Positions 16,682-23,989 of a stretch of DNA of 64,000 nucleotides are shown one piece after another. The position numbers and the translations under genes are program-made. Source of the stretch: Achromobacter spanius (GTDB lineage: Bacteria; Pseudomonadota; Gammaproteobacteria; Burkholderiales; Burkholderiaceae_B). Positions within the stretch are counted from its first letter, which is position 1; each line of letters starts with the position of its first letter. Below the pieces are notes generated by a model. That model saw only the letters and a list, made by a program, of their open reading frames with translations. It had not been told where the DNA came from and made no database searches. The stretch is taken from assembly GCF_003994415.1 (NCBI RefSeq), contig NZ_CP034689.1, forward strand, positions 3,906,001-3,970,000, written 5' to 3'.

Positions 16682-17221
16682 ATGAGTCGTTTTCTGGGCG
16701 AAATCCGCCAACTCGGTTATGTGGTGCACGACATCGAAGCCGCCATGGAGTACTGGAGCACCACGCTGGGCGTGGGCCCCTGGTACTACAACCCGCGCGT
16801 GCCGATCGTCAACTACCAGTACGACGGTGAAAGCCACCAGCCGCACAACTCGGTTGCGCTGGCCAACTCCGGCTTCGTGCAAGTTGAACTGATCCAGACG
16901 CGCAACGACGTGCCGTCCATGTACCGCGACTTCCTGCAAGCCGGCCGCACCGGCCTGCAACACGTGGCCTACTGGACCGAAAGCTACGACGCCGACCTGG
17001 AACGCCTGCTGGCCCAGGGCTTCAAGCCCAAGATGAGCGGCGAAGTCGGCGAAAAAGGCCGCTTCATTTATTTCGACACCGAATACCACCCGGGCACCGT
17101 CATCGAACTGTCGGAAGTGGCCGGCCCCAAGGGCCGCCTGTTCGACCTGATTCGAGAAAGCGCCAACGGCTGGGACGGCAAGGATCCGGTCCGCCCGTTT
17201 CCGGACTTGTCCCGTCTTTGA
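16682..17221 (+). CDS. VOC-superfamily protein (glyoxalase/dioxygenase/epimerase fold)
   Basis: The 179-aa protein has the paired beta-alpha-beta-beta-beta modules of the vicinal-oxygen-chelate fold, starting MSRFLGEIRQLGYVVHDIEA with later GLQHVAYWTE and GTVIELSEV. Candidate metal ligands are the His of QHVAYW and the Glu of VIELSE; a first-module ligand is less clear. It is a paralogue of the VOC protein at 50094-50624. Both open MSR-x2-G-x2-RQ-GYVV-DIE and continue LGVGPW-Y. It sits between the TRAP genes and the RLP gene, so an epimerase or isomerase step on the imported acid is plausible. No specific reaction can be named. Confidence 0.88.
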   Translation: MSRFLGEIRQLGYVVHDIEAAMEYWSTTLGVGPWYYNPRVPIVNYQYDGESHQPHNSVALANSGFVQVELIQTRNDVPSMYRDFLQAGRTGLQHVAYWTESYDADLERLLAQGFKPKMSGEVGEKGRFIYFDTEYHPGTVIELSEVAGPKGRLFDLIRESANGWDGKDPVRPFPDLSRL

Positions 17222-17372
17222 AGCCTGCTGACGTCGGTTGAGGCTTGCGGAAGCCTGGTGATGCCTGCGGGTGCCAGTTGATGCCTCTGTCGCTTGCTTA
17301 TCCCTGCTGACGCCTGCTGCCCCTTGCTGACCCAACCTTGCCGCCCGCCGCCCCCTTTGAATTCCCAAGCTT

Positions 17373-18650
17373 ATGAATTCCCAGTCCTTTAGCGCGACCT
17401 ATCTGATCGAAACCCCGATGGACCCCGCGCGGGTCGCCGAAGTGATGGCGGGCGAGCAGTCCTGCGGCACCTTCACCCGCGTGCAAGGCGAAACCGATGA
17501 GCTGCGCGCCCGTGCCCGTGCCCGCATCGAAGCCATCGACCTGCTGGACACCACCGACACACCCAGCCTGCCCAACGCCTGGCTGGCGCGCCAACCGGGC
17601 GGCATGCCGGGCAAATACCAGCGCGCCCGCGTGCGCATCGCCTTTCCCGTGGCCAACGTGGGCGCCAACCTGCCCACGCTGGCGGCTACCGTCGGCGGCA
17701 ACCTGTACGACCTGGGCGAAGTCACCGGCCTGCGCCTGGAAAGCATGGAGCTGCCCGCCAACTACCGCGCGCAGTTCGACATGCCGCAAGTGGGCATCGC
17801 CGGTACGCGGCAACTGACGGGCGTGGCAACGGGCCCGCTGGTGGGCACCATCATCAAACCCAACGTGGGCCTGTCGCCCGAGCAGACCGCGCATCTGGTC
17901 GCCCAACTGTGCGCGGCGGGCGTGGACTTCATCAAGGACGACGAAGTCTGCGCCAACCCGGCGCACGCGCCCCTGGCGCAACGCGTCGCCGCCGTCATGG
18001 CGGTGGTGCGCGCCCACCGCGAACGTACCGGCCGCCAGGTGATGGTGGCCTTCAACATCAGCGACGAAACCGACGCCATGCGCCGCCACGCCGACCTGAT
18101 CGAACGCGAAGGCGGCACCTGCGTCATGGCCAGCCTGAACTGGTGCGGTTTTTCAGCCATCCAGACCCTGCGCCGCAGCACGCCATTGGCCTTGCACGGG
18201 CACCGCAACGGCTTCGGCGCCTTGTCGCGCGCGCCTTTGCTGGGGATTGGTTTTCAGGCGTATCAAACCCTGTGGCGGCTGGCCGGCGTGGACCATATGC
18301 ATGTGCATGGCCTGCAAGGCAAGTTCGCGCAGGAAGACAGCGAAGTCGTGGAATCCGCGCGCGACTGCCTGGCGTCGCTCACGCCCGGCATCGACGACCC
18401 GGTCATGCCCGCGTTCTCGTCCGGCCAATGGGCCGGCACCGTGCCCGCCACGTGGGCGGCGGTGCGTACCGACGATCTGATGTTCATGTCGGGTGGCGGC
18501 ATTTTGGCGCATCCGGATGGGCCGGCTGCTGGTGTACAGAGCATTCGGCAAGCATGGCAGGCGGTGCGGGATGGGCAGGCGTTGGAGGACTTTGCGGGGA
18601 ATGCGCCGGAGTTGCAGCGGGCGCTGGAGTTCTTTGGCGGGCGGGCATGA
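17373..18650 (+). CDS. RuBisCO-like protein (form IV), probable acid-sugar phosphate enzyme
   Basis: The 425-aa protein is a RuBisCO large-subunit homologue. It keeps K162 (IIKPNVGLSP), the carbamylated lysine and metal acids K188-D-D-E191 (FIKDDEV), HGHRNGF, HVHGLQGKF and MSGGGILAHP. The second lysine of the true RuBisCO KPK motif is Asn, so it is a RuBisCO-like protein and not a CO2-fixing enzyme. RLPs paired with a DUF1537 kinase have been assigned to D-apionate breakdown, acting on 3-oxo-isoapionate 4-phosphate (OiaX/OiaT). The kinase gene overlaps its stop here, so a similar decarboxylase or transcarboxylase role is likely. A salvage-pathway (MtnW) role is unlikely from context. Confidence 0.9.
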   Translation: MNSQSFSATYLIETPMDPARVAEVMAGEQSCGTFTRVQGETDELRARARARIEAIDLLDTTDTPSLPNAWLARQPGGMPGKYQRARVRIAFPVANVGANLPTLAATVGGNLYDLGEVTGLRLESMELPANYRAQFDMPQVGIAGTRQLTGVATGPLVGTIIKPNVGLSPEQTAHLVAQLCAAGVDFIKDDEVCANPAHAPLAQRVAAVMAVVRAHRERTGRQVMVAFNISDETDAMRRHADLIEREGGTCVMASLNWCGFSAIQTLRRSTPLALHGHRNGFGALSRAPLLGIGFQAYQTLWRLAGVDHMHVHGLQGKFAQEDSEVVESARDCLASLTPGIDDPVMPAFSSGQWAGTVPATWAAVRTDDLMFMSGGGILAHPDGPAAGVQSIRQAWQAVRDGQALEDFAGNAPELQRALEFFGGRA

Positions 18651-20191
18651 CTGCGGGTGTCGGGAGCGCTGGCGGTGGGGTTGGCAGCGGCAAAGATATG
18701 GACGGCTCGGGCAGTGCCAATGATGCGAGCAGCGTAGACGCCGCAGGCAGCGCGGCTGAAGCGGGCAACGCGGGGCACGCAAGCAGCGCAGACTCCGCAG
18801 GCAAGATAGCCGCACCCCGCGTTTGCTGGTACGGCGACGATTTCACCGGCGCCACCGACACGCTGGCCGAAGTCGCGCGCGCCGGCTTGCGCGGCTTGCT
18901 GTTCCTGGGCGTGCCCACGCCCGAGCAACTGCGCCGCGCCGGCCCGCTTGACGCCATCGGCATCGCGGGCGCCGCGCGCGCCATGTCCCCCGCCGATATG
19001 GAAACGGAACTACGCGCCGTCGGTCATTTCATGGCCGGCACCGGCGCGCGCGTGCTGCACTACAAATGCTGCTCCACCTTCGACAGCGCCCCGCATGTCG
19101 GCAGCATCGGCGTCGCCATCCGCGAACTGCGCCGCTACATGCCTAACCCGCTGGTGCCGATTGTGGGCGGGCAACCCAGCATCGGACGCTATTGCAGCTT
19201 TGCGCAATTGTTCGCGCGAGCCGGGGCTGCCCCCGAGGTCTATCGCATTGATCGGCATCCGGTGATGAGCCGGCATCCGGTCACACCGATGCATGAAGCT
19301 GACCTGCGGCTGCATCTGGCGGTACAGGGGCTGGATGGGATTCGGTCGGTGCCGCATATTGCGTATCCGCGTATGAGGAGTGCCGACGATGCCGCTGAAG
19401 TGGATGGCTGGATCGACGGGATAATCAGCGCCAGTGACGGCCCGGTGCTGTTCGACCTGACCGACGATGACCAACTGGCCGTGATCGGCAGATTGATCTG
19501 GCGCGCGGCGGAGAGTTCGCCGTTGTTGGCGGTTGGCCCAAGCAGCGTGCAACAGGCGCTGGCGCGCGCGGCGGTGTTCGAGCGCGGGGGGGAGGTGGCG
19601 GGGCGTGATGGCAAGGGTGCCGGGCGTGATGCCGCTGTTTCCGCAAGCAGTAGCGCGACTCCCCTGCCCGCCGCCACCGGCCCCGTGCTGGTCATGGCCG
19701 GCAGCCTGTCGCCCGTCACCGCGCGGCAGATTGCCGCGAGCACGCGCTACACACATCAGCCGCTGCAAGTGCAAGCGCTGCTGGAATCCCCCGCCTACGT
19801 GGCCGATCAAGTCCAGCTGGCAGCCCACGTCTTGGCGCAAGGCCACAACGTGCTGGTACATACCGACCGCCCCGAACAAGCGGTGACCAGCGATCAGGCC
19901 GCCTCCACCGCCCGCGCCACCGCGCAACTTGCCGCCGCCATCATCACCGCCAGCGCGCAGGCGGGAGCCCGGCTTGCACGAGTCGGCATCGCGGGCGGCG
20001 ACACATCAAGCCAGGCCACGCTGGCCCTTGGCTTGTGGGGCTTGGCGTTTCGATGTGTGTTGGCGCCCGGCGTGACTGTCAGCGTTGCTCGCAGCGACAA
20101 CCCGGTGGTTGATGGCGTGGAATTGATGCTTAAGGGTGGGCAGATGGGCGGGGATGATTTGTTCGATCGATTGGTGGCGGGCGGGGGGTAG
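18647..20191 (+). CDS. DUF1537 four-carbon acid sugar kinase, with low-complexity N-terminal extension
   Basis: From the ATG at 18647, which overlaps the RLP stop as ATGA, the protein has 514 residues. DUF1537 kinases phosphorylate acid sugars or their oxo-forms. The family starts around WYGDDFTGATDTLAE, which here begins only at residue 61. Later motifs are HYKCCSTFDSAPHVGSIG, PIVGGQPSIGRYCSFAQLF, VLFDLTDDDQLAVIG, VMAGSLSPVTARQI and GGDTSSQATLALG. The first 57 residues are a Gly/Ser/Ala/Asp-rich string unlike the family, and a similar stretch (GRDGKGAGRDAAVSASSS) links the two domains. The partner of the RLP in acid-sugar catabolism is the best inference; the exact substrate is open. Confidence 0.88.
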   Translation: MTAGVGSAGGGVGSGKDMDGSGSANDASSVDAAGSAAEAGNAGHASSADSAGKIAAPRVCWYGDDFTGATDTLAEVARAGLRGLLFLGVPTPEQLRRAGPLDAIGIAGAARAMSPADMETELRAVGHFMAGTGARVLHYKCCSTFDSAPHVGSIGVAIRELRRYMPNPLVPIVGGQPSIGRYCSFAQLFARAGAAPEVYRIDRHPVMSRHPVTPMHEADLRLHLAVQGLDGIRSVPHIAYPRMRSADDAAEVDGWIDGIISASDGPVLFDLTDDDQLAVIGRLIWRAAESSPLLAVGPSSVQQALARAAVFERGGEVAGRDGKGAGRDAAVSASSSATPLPAATGPVLVMAGSLSPVTARQIAASTRYTHQPLQVQALLESPAYVADQVQLAAHVLAQGHNVLVHTDRPEQAVTSDQAASTARATAQLAAAIITASAQAGARLARVGIAGGDTSSQATLALGLWGLAFRCVLAPGVTVSVARSDNPVVDGVELMLKGGQMGGDDLFDRLVAGGG

Positions 20192-20235
20192 AACATGCGG
20201 TAATCCCCCCATTTATAGCGATTGTGGATTCAGAC

Positions 20236-20258
20236 GGACTAATTTGGGGTTAGGGTCA
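20236..20258. repeat. REP-like repeat, left copy
   Basis: GGACTAATTTGGGGTTAGGG followed by TCA matches the copy at 21683-21705 at 22 of 23 positions in the same orientation. Without the IS256 insertion the two would be about 25 bp apart. Paired short repeats of this type resemble REP elements mobilised by RAYT transposases, but I could not confirm this. Confidence 0.6.
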
Positions 20259-20265
20259 TGAGCCG

Positions 20266-21670
20266 GAAATCTCGGGACTGTCAGAAATTTTGTGTTCTAG
20301 GCGTTGTTCTGACGTTGCATCATTTACTCGCTGGCCCACTGGGCGTTGGTACGGATGCGGGTAAATCGCTCCTCGTAGAGGATGGCGAACTGGTGCATCG
20401 CGTCGGTCCAATGGTGTGTGGCCGTGCCCCATTTGACGGTAATGTTTCGCAGCGCCAACCAGAGCAGCTTAATCGCCGCGTCGTCGGTAGGGAAGTGGCC
20501 GCGCGTTTTGATGATCTTGCGTAGCTGCGCATTCACGCTCTCTATCGCGTTCGTCGTGTAGATCACACGTCGGATCGCGGGTGGAAACACGAAGAAGGGG
20601 ATGACCTGTTCCCAGGCGTCTTTCCAGGCTTTGACGATCATTGGGTACTTCAAGCCCCAAGCGCCTTTGGCAAACTCATCAAGGGCCTGTTGCGCGGCCT
20701 GGGCGTTAACGGCAGCGTAGATCGGGCGCAGCGCCGTGGCGATCGCGCGGCGATCCTTCCAGCCGGCGTAGGCCAGGCTATTGCGGATCAGATGCACGAT
20801 GCACGTTTGTAGCGTGGTGGCTGGGAACACGACCTCTAGCGCCTGGGGCATCCCTTTCAGACCATCGGTCACTGCGATCAGGATGTCCTGCACCCCTCGG
20901 GTCTTGAGGTCGTTGAACACCCGCATCCAGAACTTCGCGCCCTCGGTGGTCTCGACCCACAGGCCCAGAATCTCACGCGTGCCATCGGGCAGCACACCCA
21001 AGGCCAGATAAACCGCCTTGTTCTGCACCAAGCCTTCGTCGCGGATCTTGACCCGCAACGCGTCGAAGAACACCACGGGGAACATGGGTTCCAGAGGGCG
21101 GTTCTGCCACGCCTGCACTTCATCCATGACCTCATCGGTCACCGAGCTGATGAACTCCGGCGACACGTCAGTGCCATATTGCTCGTCCAGGAACGCTCGG
21201 ATCTCGCGCACGCTCATGCCACGGGCGTACATCGCGATGATCTTGTCATCAAAACCGGTAAACCGACGTGCGTGCTTGGGAATCAGGATTGGGGCAAAAC
21301 TGCCATCCCGATCCCGCGGGATATCCAGCTTGAGCGGGCCGTCGTCGGTCAGCACGGTCTTGCTGCTCTTGCCGTTGCGCTGGTTGGTGGTGTCTTCCGG
21401 GCGCTCGCCGCCTGCGGGATAGCCCAGGTGTCGGCCCAGTTCAGCGCCCAGAGCACGCTCGATCAGCGCCTTCTTCAGCAACATGAACGTGTCCTGGACC
21501 GCCTCGGCTGTCATCGGCCCCGTTACAAGTTCATCGAGCAACTGCTCGGCACTGGCCGGTAGCGCAGACGTGCTGGACTGCCTCGTGGACTTCGGGTTGC
21601 GTGCCATGGTCGGTCTCCTTGAAAACCATCATAGGCCTGCACACAAAAATCCTGACAGTCCCGAAATCTC
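20266..21670. mobile_element. IS256-family insertion sequence with 8-bp target duplication
   Basis: The element itself runs 20274-21662. Its ends are inverted: GGGACTGTCAG on the left and CTGACAGTCCC on the right, and the similarity continues inward (TTTTGTGT on the left, ACACAAAA on the right). GAAATCTC stands on both sides (20266-20273 and 21663-21670), an exact 8-bp target duplication typical of IS256. One intact transposase fills it. Clean ends and duplication suggest a recent insertion. It landed between two copies of a short REP-like repeat. Confidence 0.95.
20324..21607 (-). CDS. IS256-family transposase (Mutator type)
   Basis: The 427-aa protein has the Mutator/IS256 DDE core: FFDALRVKIRDEG (first Asp), LIAVTDGLKGMPQALEVVFP (second Asp) and TTNAIESVNAQLRK (Glu). 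The family Cys-His segment is present as QTCIVHLIRN. Length and ends are normal, so it should be functional. It is the only gene in the element. Confidence 0.97.
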   Translation of the reverse strand: MARNPKSTRQSSTSALPASAEQLLDELVTGPMTAEAVQDTFMLLKKALIERALGAELGRHLGYPAGGERPEDTTNQRNGKSSKTVLTDDGPLKLDIPRDRDGSFAPILIPKHARRFTGFDDKIIAMYARGMSVREIRAFLDEQYGTDVSPEFISSVTDEVMDEVQAWQNRPLEPMFPVVFFDALRVKIRDEGLVQNKAVYLALGVLPDGTREILGLWVETTEGAKFWMRVFNDLKTRGVQDILIAVTDGLKGMPQALEVVFPATTLQTCIVHLIRNSLAYAGWKDRRAIATALRPIYAAVNAQAAQQALDEFAKGAWGLKYPMIVKAWKDAWEQVIPFFVFPPAIRRVIYTTNAIESVNAQLRKIIKTRGHFPTDDAAIKLLWLALRNITVKWGTATHHWTDAMHQFAILYEERFTRIRTNAQWASE

Positions 21671-21682
21671 TACTTCTGATCA

Positions 21683-21705
21683 GGACTAATTCGGGGTTAG
21701 GGTCA
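21683..21705. repeat. REP-like repeat, right copy
   Basis: GGACTAATTCGGGGTTAGGG plus TCA is a direct repeat of 20236-20258 with one T-to-C change. It begins 13 bp after the IS256 target duplication. Confidence 0.6.
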
Positions 21706-21725
21706 GCCCAGCCTGACGCGCTCAA

Positions 21726-22259
21726 TTAATCAGTCGACCATCTCAAATTCAAAAAAACTCCTTTTAAATTAAGCAATTTGGCCAAAATTTTCCCTCTAAC
21801 TTCTACGCCCCTCTGATGAACGAGTCGACACACAATACGCCCGGCTGTCTGCAGGATCCATCCAGTGCCTATTCGAGTCTCTCCGCGAAAAAAAACAGTG
21901 GGCAACCAATACCCTTCTAGCTCGTGCGGAAGAGAATTTCGAGAGAACTCACACTCCGCGACAACAAGTTCTGATTTATTTTTGACTAAAACATCAGTCA
22001 ACAGGGTATCTCGATGGATGCGATCAACCCGCAACGAAACTGGGGTCGGCCCACACACAGAAAATGCAAAACGTGCCGGCTCTTCAGGTAGGATTTTCCC
22101 ACCTACGTTCACCAACTCAACAACAACTCCAGAGTTGACACCTATGTACTCCCCTGGCCGAAAATCTTCGGCGCCACCAGGAATAGCTATTCCAGGAAGA
22201 ATGGCCTCTCCTTTTACTTTTATGGGCCTACGATCCAGTTCCATCAATAAAAAAGCCAT
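21726..22259 (-). CDS. Hypothetical protein, AT-rich orphan in the CDI module region
   Basis: I do not recognise this 177-aa protein. It starts MAFLLMELDRRPIKVKGEA with AGGAAA six bases before the ATG and reads as a mostly beta, cytoplasmic protein (EYIGVNSGVVVELVNVGG, EGYWLPTVFFRGETRIGTGW). It has no signal peptide or membrane helix. Base use is clearly lower in GC than in the flanking metabolic genes, like the immunity genes at 26420 and 29489. It lies on the same strand beyond the last CDI module, between insertion sequences. An orphan immunity gene whose toxin was lost is possible, but nothing in the sequence proves it. Confidence 0.6.
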   Translation of the reverse strand: MAFLLMELDRRPIKVKGEAILPGIAIPGGAEDFRPGEYIGVNSGVVVELVNVGGKILPEEPARFAFSVCGPTPVSLRVDRIHRDTLLTDVLVKNKSELVVAECEFSRNSLPHELEGYWLPTVFFRGETRIGTGWILQTAGRIVCRLVHQRGVEVRGKILAKLLNLKGVFLNLRWSTD

Positions 22260-22292
22260 TATTTTCCTGTCAGACTGACCTGCTCGGATTTT

Positions 22293-22794
22293 TCACACCA
22301 CCGGGATTTGGAATTTAGCTTCGGTTAGTAATCCTGATACAGCGACCTGGGCGGCCTGCTGCGGTGTCAAATAGCCCAGACTGGAATGCGGCCTGACAGT
22401 GTTGTAATGCTCGCGCCAGTCTTCGATCACGATGCGTGCCTCGGTCCGGTTCCGGAACCATTCCATATTCAAGCACGCGTCGCGCAGCTTACCGTTAAAA
22501 CTCTCGGTCGTGCCGTTCTGCCAGGGCTTGCCCGGGTCGATCAGCGCCGTCTCAATGCCTTGATCTGCAATCCATTGCAGCAAAGCGGGCGAGACGAACT
22601 CCGGGCCATTGTCCGAACGCAGATATCGGGGAGCTCCGCGGTCACTGATGACGCGGGTCTATATCTCGATCACTCTGCGCGAGCGGATTGACCCGGCCAC
22701 ATCAATAGCCAGGCATTCCCGCGTGTACTCATCGACCAGCGTCAGGCATTTGATCTGCTGACCGTCGGCGCACGCGTCAAAGACAAAATCATAG
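22293..22794 (-). pseudogene. IS3-family transposase OrfB, C-terminal part with internal stop
   Basis: The minus strand encodes the catalytic half of an IS3 OrfB: YDFVFDACADGQQIKCLTLV (first Asp), then LRSDNGPEFVS (second Asp), then NGTTESFNGKLRDACLNMEW (Glu), ending in the HYNTVRPHSSLGYLTP signature. An in-frame TAG at 22659-22661 breaks it between VIEI and TRVISDRG. The 5' part is missing because a second IS3 element begins at 22795. The piece is dead and marks an older insertion. Confidence 0.85.
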
Positions 22795-22808
22795 CGTAAG
22801 CACCCCTG

Positions 22809-23639
22809 TCAAGTAGACATCGGTTGATAGACGATCGGAGCAAGGGTTAGCCGGGGCATGAATTGCACCGGCGGGAGGCCACCCAGCGATTCATGCGGGC
22901 GGTACTGGTTGTAATCGACCAGCCATTGATCGGTAATCGTCTGGACCTGCTCAAGGTTGGCGAACAGGTGCGCGTCGAGCACCTCGGTTCGATAAGTTCG
23001 ATTGAAGCGCTCAATGAAAGCGTTCTGATTTGGCTTGCCCGGCTGGATATAGCGGATCGCGATGCCCTTTGCGCTAGCCCATTGGGTGAACGCCTCTGAG
23101 ATCATCTCCGGACCGTTATCCAGGCGTATTGCGTCAGGCGGCCCATAGCAGTCGATCAAACGGCTCAATACCCGAATGAGGCGTGCAGACGGGATGGACA
23201 CGCCTACCTCGATGGCCAAGCACTCCCGGTTCGCCTCGTCGATCACGTTCAGAGTGCGAAACCGCCGGCCGCAGTAGAGAGCGTCATGCATGAAGTCGAG
23301 CGCCCAACAACGATTAGGCTCTGTGGCCAGATCCAGCGGCTGTCGCGGTCGGTCGGGAAGCCGCTTTTTGCAGCGCCGAGGCAAATTCAGACCCATGTCG
23401 CAGTACACCCGATGAACGCGCTTTTTGTTCCAGCCGCGACCGTCGAGGCGCAGCCGGGTGAAACACTTCCAGAATCCCCAACGCCCATGCCGGGTCACAA
23501 TGGCATTGAGAGCATCAATGACTGGGGAATCCCGCTCAGATGCCGGCATTGGCTTCTTGTAGTACGCCGCCCGCGATAGGCCGGCAATCTGACAAGCGCG
23601 CGTGATTGAGAGCTTGGCTTGCACCAGCTGTCCCACCAC
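22809..23639 (-). CDS. IS3-family transposase OrfB
   Basis: The 276-aa frame holds a full rve integrase core: CWALDFMHDALYCGRRFRTL (first Asp), AIRLDNGPEMISEAF (second Asp) and NAFIERFNRTYRTEVLD (Glu), then DYNQYRPHESLGGLPP. It is probably made as an OrfAB fusion by a -1 frameshift near the A-run at the end of orfA, since the frame is open upstream of the ATG at 23639. All three catalytic acids are present, so the element may be active. Confidence 0.92.
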   Translation of the reverse strand: MVGQLVQAKLSITRACQIAGLSRAAYYKKPMPASERDSPVIDALNAIVTRHGRWGFWKCFTRLRLDGRGWNKKRVHRVYCDMGLNLPRRCKKRLPDRPRQPLDLATEPNRCWALDFMHDALYCGRRFRTLNVIDEANRECLAIEVGVSIPSARLIRVLSRLIDCYGPPDAIRLDNGPEMISEAFTQWASAKGIAIRYIQPGKPNQNAFIERFNRTYRTEVLDAHLFANLEQVQTITDQWLVDYNQYRPHESLGGLPPVQFMPRLTLAPIVYQPMST

Positions 23640-23659
23640 TTCGCGCCTGGCCGACGGCG

Positions 23660-23938
23660 TCAGGATTTTCGATTCAAGACATCCTTGATCGCTGCATTCT
23701 CCAGCGCCAAGTCGGCAAACATGCGTTTGAGCTTGGCGTTTTCAGCTTCCAGTTCGCGCAGCCTCTGCAACTCGGAAACTTGAACGCCGGAGAACTTGCT
23801 CTTCCAAAGGTAATACGTGGCGTTGCTGATGCCGTGTTTGCGGCACAGCTCGGCGACCGGCATGCCGGCTTCGCCTTCCTTCAGAACAGCAACGATCTGG
23901 CTCTCGGTAAATCTGCTTTTCTTCAAGGGAATCTCCAA
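23660..23938 (-). CDS. IS3-family transposase OrfA
   Basis: The 92-aa protein is a helix-turn-helix DNA-binding subunit (RFTESQIVAVLKEGEAGMPV, CRKHGISNATYYLWKSKF) followed by a leucine-zipper-like helix (LQRLRELEAENAKLKRMF). It ends VLNRKS, with CGAAAATCC just before the stop as a likely slippage site into orfB. Length is normal for the family. Confidence 0.93.
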   Translation of the reverse strand: MEIPLKKSRFTESQIVAVLKEGEAGMPVAELCRKHGISNATYYLWKSKFSGVQVSELQRLRELEAENAKLKRMFADLALENAAIKDVLNRKS

Positions 23939-23989
23939 CTCAGGGAGGCTCCGAAATTCTACCGGGCGGTGTCTACCTGAAGGGGGAGC

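Noticed and set aside
17222..17372. Repeated GCCTGC/TGCTGAC words between the VOC and RLP genes
   Set aside because: They are too irregular in unit and spacing to call a repeat; no hairpin or operator is clear.
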